NCBI GenBank assembly: GCA_012728855.1
Contig: JAAYEH010000512.1
Location: forward strand, 1-52,611
DNA: 52,611 nucleotides
Origin: Rhodopirellula sp.
GTDB lineage: Bacteria > Planctomycetota > Planctomycetia > Pirellulales > Thermoguttaceae
Direction of reading: 5' to 3'
Shown piece after piece: positions 17,960 to 26,082 of the stretch. The notes beneath the pieces were generated by a model. The model did no database searches. It worked only from the letters and a program-made list of their open reading frames with translations, and was not told where the DNA came from. Numbering within the stretch: the first letter of the stretch is position 1; the number at the start of each line of letters is the position of its first letter. A program made the translations under genes and the position numbers.

Positions 17960-18976
17960 GTGCAACTTTTGGAGGAGCAAGTCAGCGAGAACGGTTTTGA
18001 GGGAATCATAGGTCGCTCAGACGCCATGCATACCGTGTTCGACCAGATTTTGCGTGTGGCAGACACCAACGCGACGGTGTTGATTATGGGTGAATCGGGT
18101 ACCGGTAAAGAACTGGTCGCCGAAGCGATTCACAAAAACAGCAGCCGTCGCGACGGTCCGTACACGACGGTGAATATGGCCGCCATTCCAAACACCCTCG
18201 TCGAAAGCGAATTGTTCGGGCATACCAAAGGCGCCTTCACGGGTGCGGCGACGGACAGGGCCGGCCGTTTCGAAGCCTCGAATCACGGCACGCTCTTTGT
18301 GGACGAAATCGGCGACCTCGAGTTGACTTCCCAGGCCAAATTGCTGCGTGTGCTCGAAGATCACTGCGTGACGCCGGTCGGCTCCAACGAAATTCGAGAA
18401 GTGGACGTGAGGGTCATCGCCGCCACCAGTCGTGAGTTGGAGAAGATGGTGAGGGATGGAGAATTCCGCGAGGATCTCTACTACCGTTTGAATGTGGTCG
18501 CCATCGATTTGCCGCCGTTGCGCAACCGTCGCGAAGACATTCGGCTTCTCGCCGAGACATTCCTCGAGCAGGTCTGCCGCACCAACGACCGGCAAAAATG
18601 CGTGTTCGAAGAAGATCTGATGGACTATTTCGAAACCTACGATTGGCCGGGCAATGTTCGCCAGCTCCGCAACTGCGTCGAAAGCATGGTGGTTTTGGCC
18701 CGCTCTACCGCGCTGACCATGGTCGATCTGCCTCCGATGGCCCGCAATGGCAAGCCTGTCCGAGCCCCCCATTTTGATATCCCTAAAGGATTCTCGCTGG
18801 AGGACATCGAGAAGGTCGCCATTCGGCAAACTCTCGACCGCTTTGCCGGCAACCGCACTCAGGCCGCCCAGTCGCTCGGCATCTCAGTCCGCACCCTGCA
18901 ACGGAAACTGAAACGCTGGCAGCACGATGCCCAGACGCGATTTCATCTCGACGACTGTGGCAGCCGCCCCGTGTAG
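17960..18976 (+). CDS. Sigma-54-dependent transcriptional activator without receiver domain
   Basis: A 338-residue protein. I start it at GTG 17960 because AGGAGG lies seven bases before it; the upstream extension of the frame has no domain character. Only about 20 residues precede the AAA+ domain. Walker A is GESGTGKE (from G44), the sigma-54 contact loop is GAFTGA (91-96), Walker B is TLFVDEIGDL, and the sensor and arginine-finger region (REDLYYRLNVV, PPLRNRREDI) is intact. A FIS-type helix-turn-helix closes the protein (GNRTQAAQSLGISVRTLQRKL). Lacking a receiver, it must be controlled in another way, as PspF is by PspA; the neighbouring receiver-HATPase is a candidate. Two residues at the C-terminal tail beyond the HTH do not match any motif I know. 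Confidence 0.93.
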   Translation: MQLLEEQVSENGFEGIIGRSDAMHTVFDQILRVADTNATVLIMGESGTGKELVAEAIHKNSSRRDGPYTTVNMAAIPNTLVESELFGHTKGAFTGAATDRAGRFEASNHGTLFVDEIGDLELTSQAKLLRVLEDHCVTPVGSNEIREVDVRVIAATSRELEKMVRDGEFREDLYYRLNVVAIDLPPLRNRREDIRLLAETFLEQVCRTNDRQKCVFEEDLMDYFETYDWPGNVRQLRNCVESMVVLARSTALTMVDLPPMARNGKPVRAPHFDIPKGFSLEDIEKVAIRQTLDRFAGNRTQAAQSLGISVRTLQRKLKRWQHDAQTRFHLDDCGSRPV

Positions 18977-19040
18977 GCGGGACGTTCCGTCGTCCGCCTT
19001 TCGCGATTGAGAAGACCTCGCACCCCGGAGACAGAACGTC

Positions 19041-19343
19041 ATGGCCCTCCCTTACCATGAACCGGTATCGGAACTCTCTCCCGCAACCCGCGACGTCCAT
19101 CGAGCCCTCTCCAGCGTCATCGAAGAGCTGGAGGCGATCGACTGGTACAACCAGCGTGCCGATGTCACCGCCGACGAGTCGTTGAAGGCCGTCTTGATCC
19201 ACAACCGCGACGAAGAGATCGAACACGCCGCCATGACGCTCGAATGGCTGCGTCGGCGGATGCCACCGCTGGATGAGGCGATGAAAACTTATCTCTATAC
19301 CATGAAGCCGATCACCGAGATCGAGGAGGAATCGCAGCGGTAA
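19041..19343 (+). CDS. Encapsulated-ferritin (EncFtn)-like ferroxidase, no cargo tail visible
   Basis: A 100-residue, two-helix ferritin-like protein starting at ATG 19041. It keeps the encapsulin-cargo ferritin signature: YHEPVSELSPATRD at the N-terminus, then EELEAIDWYNQR and NRDEEIEHAAMTLEW. Aligning with the Rhodospirillum EncFtn, Glu29, Glu59 and His62 match the ferroxidase residues Glu32, Glu62 and His65 with the same spacing. EncFtn is active as a decamer of dimers and oxidises Fe2+ for storage inside an encapsulin shell. The usual C-terminal shell-docking peptide (LTVGSL-like) is missing: the chain ends IEEESQR. No encapsulin shell gene lies in the window. It sits between the sigma-54 activator (64 bp upstream) and DAHP synthase, with no evident operon. 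Confidence 0.85.
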   Translation: MALPYHEPVSELSPATRDVHRALSSVIEELEAIDWYNQRADVTADESLKAVLIHNRDEEIEHAAMTLEWLRRRMPPLDEAMKTYLYTMKPITEIEEESQR

Positions 19344-19525
19344 GGCATCGCTGCCATGGTACGTCAGGCTTTCGAGCCCCACCTGCTTGACTTCTTTCAA
19401 CCGATAAGCTCTTCTTTATCATCGGGGCTGCAACTCTCACGCAGCCTCCGTTGGCCGTTGCGGTGGAACGGTTTTGGTTGCGGCCGCGGGCCGCGTTAGG
19501 ATGGACGAAAGAACCCTGCTGCAAG

Positions 19526-20923
19526 ATGAACCCCACTTCCGTTGAACCCCGCCCCTGGTCTTGCACTTCGTGGCACGACAAACCAATCGCCCAGCGCGTT
19601 ACCTACCCGGACTGCGAGGCGCTGGGCCGTGTGCTCGCCAGCCTGGCCAGGCTGCCGCCGCTGGTAACGAGTTGGGAAGTCGAAAACCTCAAATCGCAAT
19701 TGGCCGACGCCGCCCGCGGCGAACGGTTTCTTCTGCAAGGGGGCGATTGCTCGGAATGTTTCGAAGACTGCCAGTCCAGCGCCATCGCCAACAAGCTCAA
19801 GATCCTCTTGAAAATGGGAATCGTGCTGGTCTACGGTTCGCGCAAGCGCGTGATCAGAGTCGGCCGCTTTGCCGGACAGTACGCCAAGCCTCGCTCGGCC
19901 GAAACGGAAACCCGCGACGGTGTTTCGCTGCCCAGCTACCGCGGCAATCTGATCAACCGCAAAGGCTTCACGCCTGAGGATCGAATCCCGAACCCCGAAC
20001 TGCTGCTGCGGGGCTACGAGCGAGCGGCGCTGACGCTGAATTTCATACGCGGCCTCGTCGACGGCGGCTTCGCCGACGTCCATCATCCCGAGTTGTGGGA
20101 TCTCGACTTTGTCAAGTACGCGGCCCTGGCCGACGAATATCGCAGGATCACCGGCGCCATCGTCGATGCCGTGGGGTTCATGGAGACCCTTGCCGGACGT
20201 ACACTGGGCGAGTTCAGCCGCGTCGATTTCTTCACCAGCCACGAGGGGTTGCACCTCGACTACGAGCAGGTCCAAACCCGGCAGGTTCCCCGCCGGTTGC
20301 ACTGGTACAATCTCAGCACCCACTTCCCTTGGATCGGCGAACGAACGCGGGCGCTGGACGGCGCCCACGTCGAGTATTTCCGCGGCATTGCCAACCCGAT
20401 CGGGGTGAAGATCGGGCCGTCGATCGCTCCGGCAGAGTTGCTTTCACTGATCGAAATCCTCAACCCCGCCGACGAACCCGGCCGGTTGACGTTGATCCAT
20501 CGCTTCGGCTGCAAGCGGATCGCCGATTGCCTGCCGCCGTTGATCGATGCCGTGGCGAAATCAGGCCGCACCGTGCTCTGGTGCTGCGACCCGATGCACG
20601 GCAACACGATCCGGACGAATCGTGGCGTGAAAACACGCAATTTCGACGATATCCTGGCCGAACTCGAGCAGGCGTTCGATCTGCACGATCGCAAAGGCTC
20701 GATTCTCGGCGGTGTGCATTTCGAGATGACGGGGGAGAATGTCACGGAGTGTGTCGGCGGGGCGAGGGGACTGACGGAGGCCGATCTCGATCGCGCCTAT
20801 CTCAGCGACGTCGATCCGCGGCTCAACTACGAACAGGCGCTGGAGTTGGCCCTGCGTATCGCAGGCCGGATGGGGCAGTCGGCAAGCGGAACCTCCCGGA
20901 CCCGAAGGAAAGACGCCTCGTGA
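19526..20923 (+). CDS. Class II 3-deoxy-7-phosphoheptulonate (DAHP) synthase
   Basis: A 465-residue protein of the class II (plant/Mycobacterium) type, which condenses phosphoenolpyruvate with erythrose 4-phosphate to open the shikimate pathway. ATG 19526 starts MNPTSVEPRPWSC; the family usually begins with a similar Trp-containing segment, so this start fits. Metal and substrate motifs are intact: QGGDCSECFED (metal Cys), KPRSAETE, HRFGCKRIAD, CCDPMHGNT (metal His), GGVHFEMTGENVTEC (metal Glu) and DVDPRLNYEQAL (metal Asp). The last codons overlap the start of the HD-domain gene by four bases (GTGA), so the two are translationally coupled. Confidence 0.96.
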   Translation: MNPTSVEPRPWSCTSWHDKPIAQRVTYPDCEALGRVLASLARLPPLVTSWEVENLKSQLADAARGERFLLQGGDCSECFEDCQSSAIANKLKILLKMGIVLVYGSRKRVIRVGRFAGQYAKPRSAETETRDGVSLPSYRGNLINRKGFTPEDRIPNPELLLRGYERAALTLNFIRGLVDGGFADVHHPELWDLDFVKYAALADEYRRITGAIVDAVGFMETLAGRTLGEFSRVDFFTSHEGLHLDYEQVQTRQVPRRLHWYNLSTHFPWIGERTRALDGAHVEYFRGIANPIGVKIGPSIAPAELLSLIEILNPADEPGRLTLIHRFGCKRIADCLPPLIDAVAKSGRTVLWCCDPMHGNTIRTNRGVKTRNFDDILAELEQAFDLHDRKGSILGGVHFEMTGENVTECVGGARGLTEADLDRAYLSDVDPRLNYEQALELALRIAGRMGQSASGTSRTRRKDAS

Positions 20924-21534
20924 CCGAACCTTCGCGTCTGTCTCGTCAGATTGAGTTCCTTGTCGAAATCGACAAGCTCAAGCATGTCGTTCGGCAAACC
21001 TGGCTCATGGACGGATCCCGGCGGGAAAACGACGCCGAGCACTCCTGGCATCTGGCGGCACTGGCTTTGCTGCTGGGCGAGTATGCCGCCGAGCCGGGCC
21101 TGGATCTGCTGCGGGTGCTCAAGATGGTTGTCGTGCATGATCTCGTGGAGATCGACGCCGGAGACACATTCGCCTACGACACGGTCGGCGCGAAAGACAA
21201 GGAATTACGTGAGCAGCGCGCAGCAGAGCGGATCTTCAACATCCTGCCGACGGATCAGGCGACGGAAATCCGTTCGCTGTGGAATGAGTTTGAAGCCCGG
21301 CAGACACCCGAGGCACGCTACGCCACCGCCTTGGACCGCTTCCAGCCGATTCTTCACAACTATTACACCCAAGGCAAAGCCTGGCGGCATCACGGCATCA
21401 CGGCCGACCAGGTGATCCAGCGCAACCGGTCGATCGCCGAAGGTGCGCCGGAACTGTGGCGCCACGTCGTCGGCTTGATTCGCGACGCCGTGGAAAAGGG
21501 TTACCTGCCACCCGGCAGGACCGGGACCGTGTAG
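20920..21534 (+). CDS. HD-domain phosphohydrolase, YfbR/5'-nucleotidase-like
   Basis: A 204-residue cytosolic protein. It starts at GTG 20920, overlapping the DAHP synthase stop, with AAGGAAAG upstream. Its HD signature is complete: DAEHSWHLAALAL (His41), VVHDLVEIDAGD (His73, Asp74, Glu77, Asp82) and ATALDRFQPIL with the last metal Asp. Glu77 and Asp82 match the pattern in E. coli YfbR, a 5'-deoxynucleotidase, so nucleotide dephosphorylation is the likely chemistry, though the substrate is not shown. Coupling to an aromatic-pathway gene has no clear biochemical reason and may be only operon neighbourhood. Confidence 0.88.
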   Translation: MTEPSRLSRQIEFLVEIDKLKHVVRQTWLMDGSRRENDAEHSWHLAALALLLGEYAAEPGLDLLRVLKMVVVHDLVEIDAGDTFAYDTVGAKDKELREQRAAERIFNILPTDQATEIRSLWNEFEARQTPEARYATALDRFQPILHNYYTQGKAWRHHGITADQVIQRNRSIAEGAPELWRHVVGLIRDAVEKGYLPPGRTGTV

Positions 21535-21655
21535 GCGGGCCACGGAATGAAGCCGCCTGCACTTTCCCATTTTCGCCTTCCTGGGAACTGCCTGCGGTGC
21601 TATACTTCCCACCCGGCGGCGGAGCCCGCTTGGTTTTCTCAAAGGATACGAGCAC

Positions 21656-22690
21656 ATGGACGTCTCGGGCGTTTTCGATGCGATTTCGGGTATCCGCACG
21701 GTCGTCCTCGGCGAGGCGATGCTCGATGTTTATCTCGAGGGAGCTGCCGGGCGAATCTGCCAGGAAGCTCCCGTCCCGGCGGTCGCTGTCGCCCGGCGAA
21801 ACGAATTCCCCGGCGGTGCGGCCAATGTCGCCGCCAACGTCGCCGGCTTGGGCTCGGCGGCAATTTGCCTGGCGGTGCGCGGCGACGATCCGGAAGGCGC
21901 CCTGCTCGAGCAGGCACTGCAAAGCGCGGGAGTCTCCACCGAGCACCTGTTGTGGGAACGCGGCCGGCGGACCTTGACCAAGAATCGTGTCGTGGCCGAT
22001 GGCCAGATTCTCGTCCGCTTCGACCAAGGTGACGTCGCCGCGATCTCCTCCGCTAGCCAGCGAGCCTTGATCGATCGGTTGGCTGAGGTTTTCGATCGCT
22101 GCGATCTGATCATCGTGTCCGACTATGGGTACGGTGTTTTAACGCCGAGCGTGCTGGCCGCCTTGGCGGCGCTTCAATCACAATCGCCGCGGTTCGTGGT
22201 CGTGGACTCCAAAAACCTGAGACGGTACCGCGACGTGGGCGTAACCGCGGTGAAGCCGAATCGAGCGCAAGCCGCGCAGTTGCTGGAGCAGAGCGGTGAT
22301 GGATGTCCCATTGAGATGGCGACCGTTTTGTCTTGGGGGGCGCCGCTGATCGCAGCAACCGGCGCCGAAATCGTGGCGGTCACGCTCGACTGCGACGGAG
22401 CCGTGATCTTTCAGCGTGATTGTCCGCCGCAGCGGATCGCGGCCCAACCGGTGCCGAACTCGCGGGCAATAGGTGCCGGCGACACTTTCCTCGCCGCCCT
22501 CGGCATCGCCCTGGCCTCCGGGGCCGATGCTCGCATCGCCGGCCAAATCGCCGCCGCCGCCGCACGCATCGTCACCCGGAAAGACGGTACCGCAGCCTGC
22601 CGCCATCGAGAACTCCGCGATGAACTGCTGGGCCGACAGACATTGGGGTCGGAAATGGTCTACGTTCCCAATAAGCCCTACCATCCCTAA
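21656..22690 (+). CDS. PfkB-family kinase, D-glycero-beta-D-manno-heptose-7-phosphate kinase-like
   Basis: A 344-residue ribokinase-fold protein. The N-terminal lines VVLGEAMLDVYLEG and FPGGAANVAANVAGLG, SDYGYGVLTPSVL, DSKNLRRYRDV and VKPNRAQAAQ are those of the HldE/RfaE kinase domain, and RAIGAGDTFLAALG carries the catalytic Asp276. HldE makes ADP-heptose for lipopolysaccharide core; the C-terminal adenylyltransferase half found in many bacteria is missing, so this is a kinase-only form, and a separate HldC would be needed. The family also has other sugar kinases, so the substrate is inferred. It stands 121 bp after the HD gene on the same strand. Confidence 0.87.
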   Translation: MDVSGVFDAISGIRTVVLGEAMLDVYLEGAAGRICQEAPVPAVAVARRNEFPGGAANVAANVAGLGSAAICLAVRGDDPEGALLEQALQSAGVSTEHLLWERGRRTLTKNRVVADGQILVRFDQGDVAAISSASQRALIDRLAEVFDRCDLIIVSDYGYGVLTPSVLAALAALQSQSPRFVVVDSKNLRRYRDVGVTAVKPNRAQAAQLLEQSGDGCPIEMATVLSWGAPLIAATGAEIVAVTLDCDGAVIFQRDCPPQRIAAQPVPNSRAIGAGDTFLAALGIALASGADARIAGQIAAAAARIVTRKDGTAACRHRELRDELLGRQTLGSEMVYVPNKPYHP

Positions 22691-22798
22691 GGCAATCCGC
22701 GGGAAACCGCAAACGCCTCGCTCCACGCTCTCCCTCGCCACGCCATGCATACCGCTATCCCTCGGAAGCGCCCGCGGAAACAGAGGCACTCCCGCACT

Positions 22799-25102
22799 TT
22801 ACTTGCGAGAGAATGTTACGGTCTGTCCGGGCAGCATGTCGAGGAGCAGATACTGGCCTTGCGTCTGCACGCTGTCCGGCGCGGCGCCGGTCAGCGAATA
22901 GCCATCCGCACCGAATGGATTCTCAAGTTGCAGTGGGCCCCCTGCCTCGGCAAGGATCCGCACCGATGCGGTGCGGCCGTCCTTGCGGTCGGCGGAGACG
23001 ACAAATGCCCCTTCCGCCCGCAGACCCCGGAAGGCGACGTCGCGCCAGTTCGCCGGGACGGCTGGGAAGAGGCGAACGGCGCCGCTGTAGCTTTGCAGAA
23101 GCATTTCCTGCAAGCCGGCGGCGGCGGCGAAATTGCCCTCCAGCGTGAAGGGTCGATAGCGGAAATTGGAGTAGCCCTTGCCCGATTGATCGCCATTGCA
23201 GTGAAAGCCGTTGCGCAGGCAGAAGGCGCGCGAAAAAATCTCCAGCGCCTGCTCGGCCTTCTCGCCGTCGCGGGCCCGTGCGGCGAGGTTGGCCAGCCAG
23301 GAGAAGCTGTAGCCGCACCATTGCTTCGTGCCCCTCGCATCGAGGTCGGCAAGCGACGCCTTGATGATCGTGCGGTCGCGCTCCCCGTTCTCCCAGCAGA
23401 TCGTCCCGAGCGGATGGATCGCCATCAGGTGGGAGAAATGGCGGTGCGAGGCTGCCAGTGGGAAGCCTTTGGCCACGAGCAGCTTGCCGTCGCCCGGATC
23501 GACAGCCAGGTCGGGCATCTCCGAGAGGACTCGGCGCCAGCGGTCCGCCTCGCCCGCTTCGCCCACCAGCCCGGCCAGTTCGGCTGCTTTCTCGAGGGTC
23601 CATCGAATCAGGGCCAAGTCGTAGTTGGTGATCGAGGGAAACCATGCTTCCAGACGATTGTCGTTGATCTCCGGGGATGAACTCAGCGGCAGAGTCCGCT
23701 TGCCGTCGGGGCCTTTTTCCGTGACAGATTCCAGGAACGTGGCTACGTCTTTGAGCCAGGGATACGCCTTTTCCTTGAGAAACTGCCGATCCATGCTATA
23801 CCGCCAGTGCAGCCAGAAGTGATGCGCGAGCCAGGCGGCGGTGGTGGCGGAATGTGTGTACTGGTGCCAGCCGCCGATCTGGTTCTGCTCGAGGTCGGAC
23901 GTCATCGGCACGTTCAACCCGGGCAGGCCGAAGAACCGCGCCGTCCACTGTCTGGAGGTATCTCGGGTGTCCCACAGCCATCGCACGTAGCCGGACGCGC
24001 CGTCGAGCCGATTGCCGCTGTAGGCGGGCCAGTAGCTCAGTTCGGTATTCAAATCGTGATGGTAATCGCCTTTCCACGGCGGGATCTTCATGTTGTCGGC
24101 CGTCCAAGGGCCCTGGAGCGTGATCGGCGGCGTATCCGGGCGGGTCGCCGCGCCGAACTTGTAGGTTTCGAGATACCACTGCCGCTCGACGACCGGATTC
24201 GGCACCGTAACCGACGCTCGGTTCCAGTACGACTCCCACCAGCGCTGGTGATCTCGCGATAAGGCGTCGAATTCTTGCTCGAGAGCTTCTTCGCAGCGTA
24301 TCCGCGCCGCGGCCAGCGGGTCGTCGGACTCCTTGGAGGTGGCAATCGACCACACGCCCAGCCAGCCGGATTCCGACTGCCGCCAGGCAATCGCCACCGC
24401 GAAACGAAAGCCTCCCCAGCCCTTCTGCAGGTATCCCGCCCAGGCATCGCCGCGCTGCTCCGTGGGCGGTTCATACTGCAATGTGGCCAGATCGCCGTGG
24501 CCGCTCCCCTCGGTCTTCCCTTCGGTGGCCTTGCCCGCAAAAGGGGGCGCAATCAGCACAACGGAGGTAGGCTTGCGTGAGGCGACTTGGATCACGCCCA
24601 GCGGTCGCCCGGCATGGACGAGAACACGCACGGCGGCACCATCGCCGAATCGCACCGCGCAGACCGCCTGGCCGAGGTCGAGCGAGGCATCTTGGAAGAC
24701 GCACGGGTCGTCGAACGTCAATTCGATCCGCCCCGCGGGGATCTTCGTCGGACCGGGATTGCGGTAAGGATTGTCGTAGAGGCGGTGCAGATCCTCGATC
24801 CGCTTATCTCGAACCCACTGCCGCATCGTTGGGTACGAATAGTCGGCCGTTTGGAACTCGGGCACCGGCCGCAGATCCCAGAGGTCGGTGCGGTCCAGCG
24901 AGATCCGCAGCGGCTTGCCGTCGCCCCAGACCAGCGCCCCGAGCAGCCCGTTGCCCAGGGGCATGGCCTCGTCCCAGACCGTCGCGGGCTCGGTGTAATG
25001 AAGTCCGTGTTCGAGCCGGGGTTCCGCGGTGGCCGAACGACAAAGAACGGTTCCGCCGAGGCCCAGAAGCAGAATCAGATAGCCGATGGCGCATCGCTGC
25101 AT
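22799..25102 (-). CDS. Secreted GH95-family alpha-L-fucosidase-like glycosidase
   Basis: A 767-residue protein starting at ATG 25102, with GAGGAG nine bases upstream and a signal peptide (MQRCAIGYLILLLGLGG, cleavage near ATA-EP). The N-terminal beta-sandwich carries the GH65/GH95 phrase AMPLGNGLLGALVWG and KPLRISLDRTDLWD. The (alpha/alpha)6 barrel includes DLNTELSYWPAYSGN, the conserved GH95 Asn-rich segment with catalytic candidates, and HFSHLMAIHPLG. A C-terminal beta domain ends the protein. GH95 enzymes remove fucose (alpha-1,2 in the best-known cases) or related sugars from glycans. The gene stands alone between the PfkB gene and ndk. With the GH29 gene at 37311 it gives the window two fucosidase families. 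Confidence 0.9.
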   Translation of the reverse strand: MQRCAIGYLILLLGLGGTVLCRSATAEPRLEHGLHYTEPATVWDEAMPLGNGLLGALVWGDGKPLRISLDRTDLWDLRPVPEFQTADYSYPTMRQWVRDKRIEDLHRLYDNPYRNPGPTKIPAGRIELTFDDPCVFQDASLDLGQAVCAVRFGDGAAVRVLVHAGRPLGVIQVASRKPTSVVLIAPPFAGKATEGKTEGSGHGDLATLQYEPPTEQRGDAWAGYLQKGWGGFRFAVAIAWRQSESGWLGVWSIATSKESDDPLAAARIRCEEALEQEFDALSRDHQRWWESYWNRASVTVPNPVVERQWYLETYKFGAATRPDTPPITLQGPWTADNMKIPPWKGDYHHDLNTELSYWPAYSGNRLDGASGYVRWLWDTRDTSRQWTARFFGLPGLNVPMTSDLEQNQIGGWHQYTHSATTAAWLAHHFWLHWRYSMDRQFLKEKAYPWLKDVATFLESVTEKGPDGKRTLPLSSSPEINDNRLEAWFPSITNYDLALIRWTLEKAAELAGLVGEAGEADRWRRVLSEMPDLAVDPGDGKLLVAKGFPLAASHRHFSHLMAIHPLGTICWENGERDRTIIKASLADLDARGTKQWCGYSFSWLANLAARARDGEKAEQALEIFSRAFCLRNGFHCNGDQSGKGYSNFRYRPFTLEGNFAAAAGLQEMLLQSYSGAVRLFPAVPANWRDVAFRGLRAEGAFVVSADRKDGRTASVRILAEAGGPLQLENPFGADGYSLTGAAPDSVQTQGQYLLLDMLPGQTVTFSRK

Positions 25103-25232
25103 GGTCCGTACTCCTCTAGAGAGATCTTTGGCCGCCATTATATCGGAGCGTGGAATCAGAGTGCAAATGGCGGGAAAGCATCGCGCCGTCGTCGCGCAGG
25201 ATTCGACGCACCGCGGTTGGCGAAGCGGCAGG

Positions 25233-25694
25233 CTAGTCTTCTGTCGGCGCACGCAACCAGGGGCGAATCGTCGCTTCGTAGCTGTGGATCTCGTCGGTCT
25301 GAAAAAAGGTGCCAATCTCGCGGTGAGCCGCGGCGGGGCCGTCGGAAGCGTGGACCAGGTTCATCTGGCGGCTGGAACTGAAGTCGCCTCGAATCGAACC
25401 GGGCGCCGCGTTGAGCCCGTTGGTCGCGCCGACCATTTCGCGGACAACGCGAATCGCTTGGGGGCCTTCGACGATCGCCGCCACAAGCGGCGCACCGGTG
25501 ACGAAAGCCTCCAACTCCGGATACCAGTCCTTGGCGACGTGCTCGGCGTAGTGCCGCCGGGCCAACTCCCGAGAGACCCGCATCATTTTCATGGCAATGA
25601 TGCTGAATCCCTTGTCCTCTAATCGGGCAAGAATACGGCCCACCAGTCGCCGCTGAACACTGTCGGGCTTCAGCAAGACCAGCGTTCGTTCCAT
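25233..25694 (-). CDS. ndk: Nucleoside diphosphate kinase
   Basis: A 153-residue protein, the normal length. It transfers the gamma phosphate of ATP to nucleoside diphosphates through a phospho-histidine. ERTLVLLKPDSVQR opens the chain as in all members; NGLNAAPGSIRGDF and MNLVHASDG carry the nucleotide site and the catalytic His115. ATG 25694 starts the gene. It is transcribed toward, and ends 130 bp from, the start of the GH95 gene on the same strand. The upstream side holds the two palindromes and the 100-bp nested palindrome. Confidence 0.97.
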   Translation of the reverse strand: MERTLVLLKPDSVQRRLVGRILARLEDKGFSIIAMKMMRVSRELARRHYAEHVAKDWYPELEAFVTGAPLVAAIVEGPQAIRVVREMVGATNGLNAAPGSIRGDFSSSRQMNLVHASDGPAAAHREIGTFFQTDEIHSYEATIRPWLRAPTED

Positions 25695-25752
25695 GGCAAG
25701 AAGGTCTCCCGCCCTACGGAAGGGCTTAGTTCAGACGCAAGAGTGGTTCACC

Positions 25753-25779
25753 AGCCCGGCTGCTGCGAGCAGTCGGGCT
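25753..25779. repeat. Hairpin repeat, 12-bp stem and 3-base loop
   Basis: AGCCCGGCTGCT, loop GCG, AGCAGTCGGGCT: all twelve positions pair, with one G-T. It is related to the split arms at 12267-12332. It lies between the divergent ndk and DUF1207 genes and is not followed by a T-run, so I do not call it a terminator. Confidence 0.75.
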
Positions 25780-25787
25780 GCTTGCTG

Positions 25788-25806
25788 TTTCGACGAATCG
25801 TCGAAA
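25788..25806. repeat. Perfect 9-bp-arm palindrome with one central base
   Basis: TTTCGACGA, A, TCGTCGAAA. It lies nine bases after the 25753-25779 hairpin, in the ndk/DUF1207 intergenic region. It could be an operator or a second hairpin; nothing else in the sequence decides. Confidence 0.65.
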
Positions 25807-25936
25807 TTCTATGCCATGCATGAAAAAGGCTCAAGCGGGCTAGCGTCGTACGAAACTGCTCCCCCACCGGCTGATTCGTCTTGGGTGATTCTATCGCTGG
25901 TGACGATACTCTTATTCAGGAGGCCGGCGTGTACTA

Positions 25937-26036
25937 AGAGCCTATCCCAAAACCGCCGGGGACTGGCTCATTTTGCGGAGTCTTCGGAGCAAAATGTGCC
26001 TGTCCCCCTCTCCGCTAAGGTTTTGGGATAGGCTCT
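25937..26036. repeat. 100-bp nested palindrome, intergenic copy
   Basis: The outer arms AGAGCCTATCCCAAAACC and GGTTTTGGGATAGGCTCT pair perfectly over 18 bp. Inside, GGGGACTGGCTCATTTTGC pairs with GCAAAATGTGCCTGTCCCC at 17 of 19 positions around a 12-base loop. Close copies lie inside two genes at 42553-42653 and 46920-47017. This copy is 100 bp, against 101 and 98, and reading it in the same direction and phase as the in-gene copies leads to a TAG near its end. It sits 46 bp before the DUF1207 start. Confidence 0.92.
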
Positions 26037-26082
26037 AAGGAAGCACCCGGAGACGTAGATCGGCGGAGTGAGAACAGAGAGA

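Noticed and set aside
25693..26031. 112-residue plus-strand ORF across the intergenic palindromes
   Set aside because: Open only because the palindromic element is stop-free; start lacks a Shine-Dalgarno and there is no family match.
25937..26036. Intact insertion sequence or MITE with target-site duplication
   Set aside because: Arms are inverted as in a MITE, but flanking bases of the three copies show no consistent short direct repeat, so I call it a palindromic repeat only.
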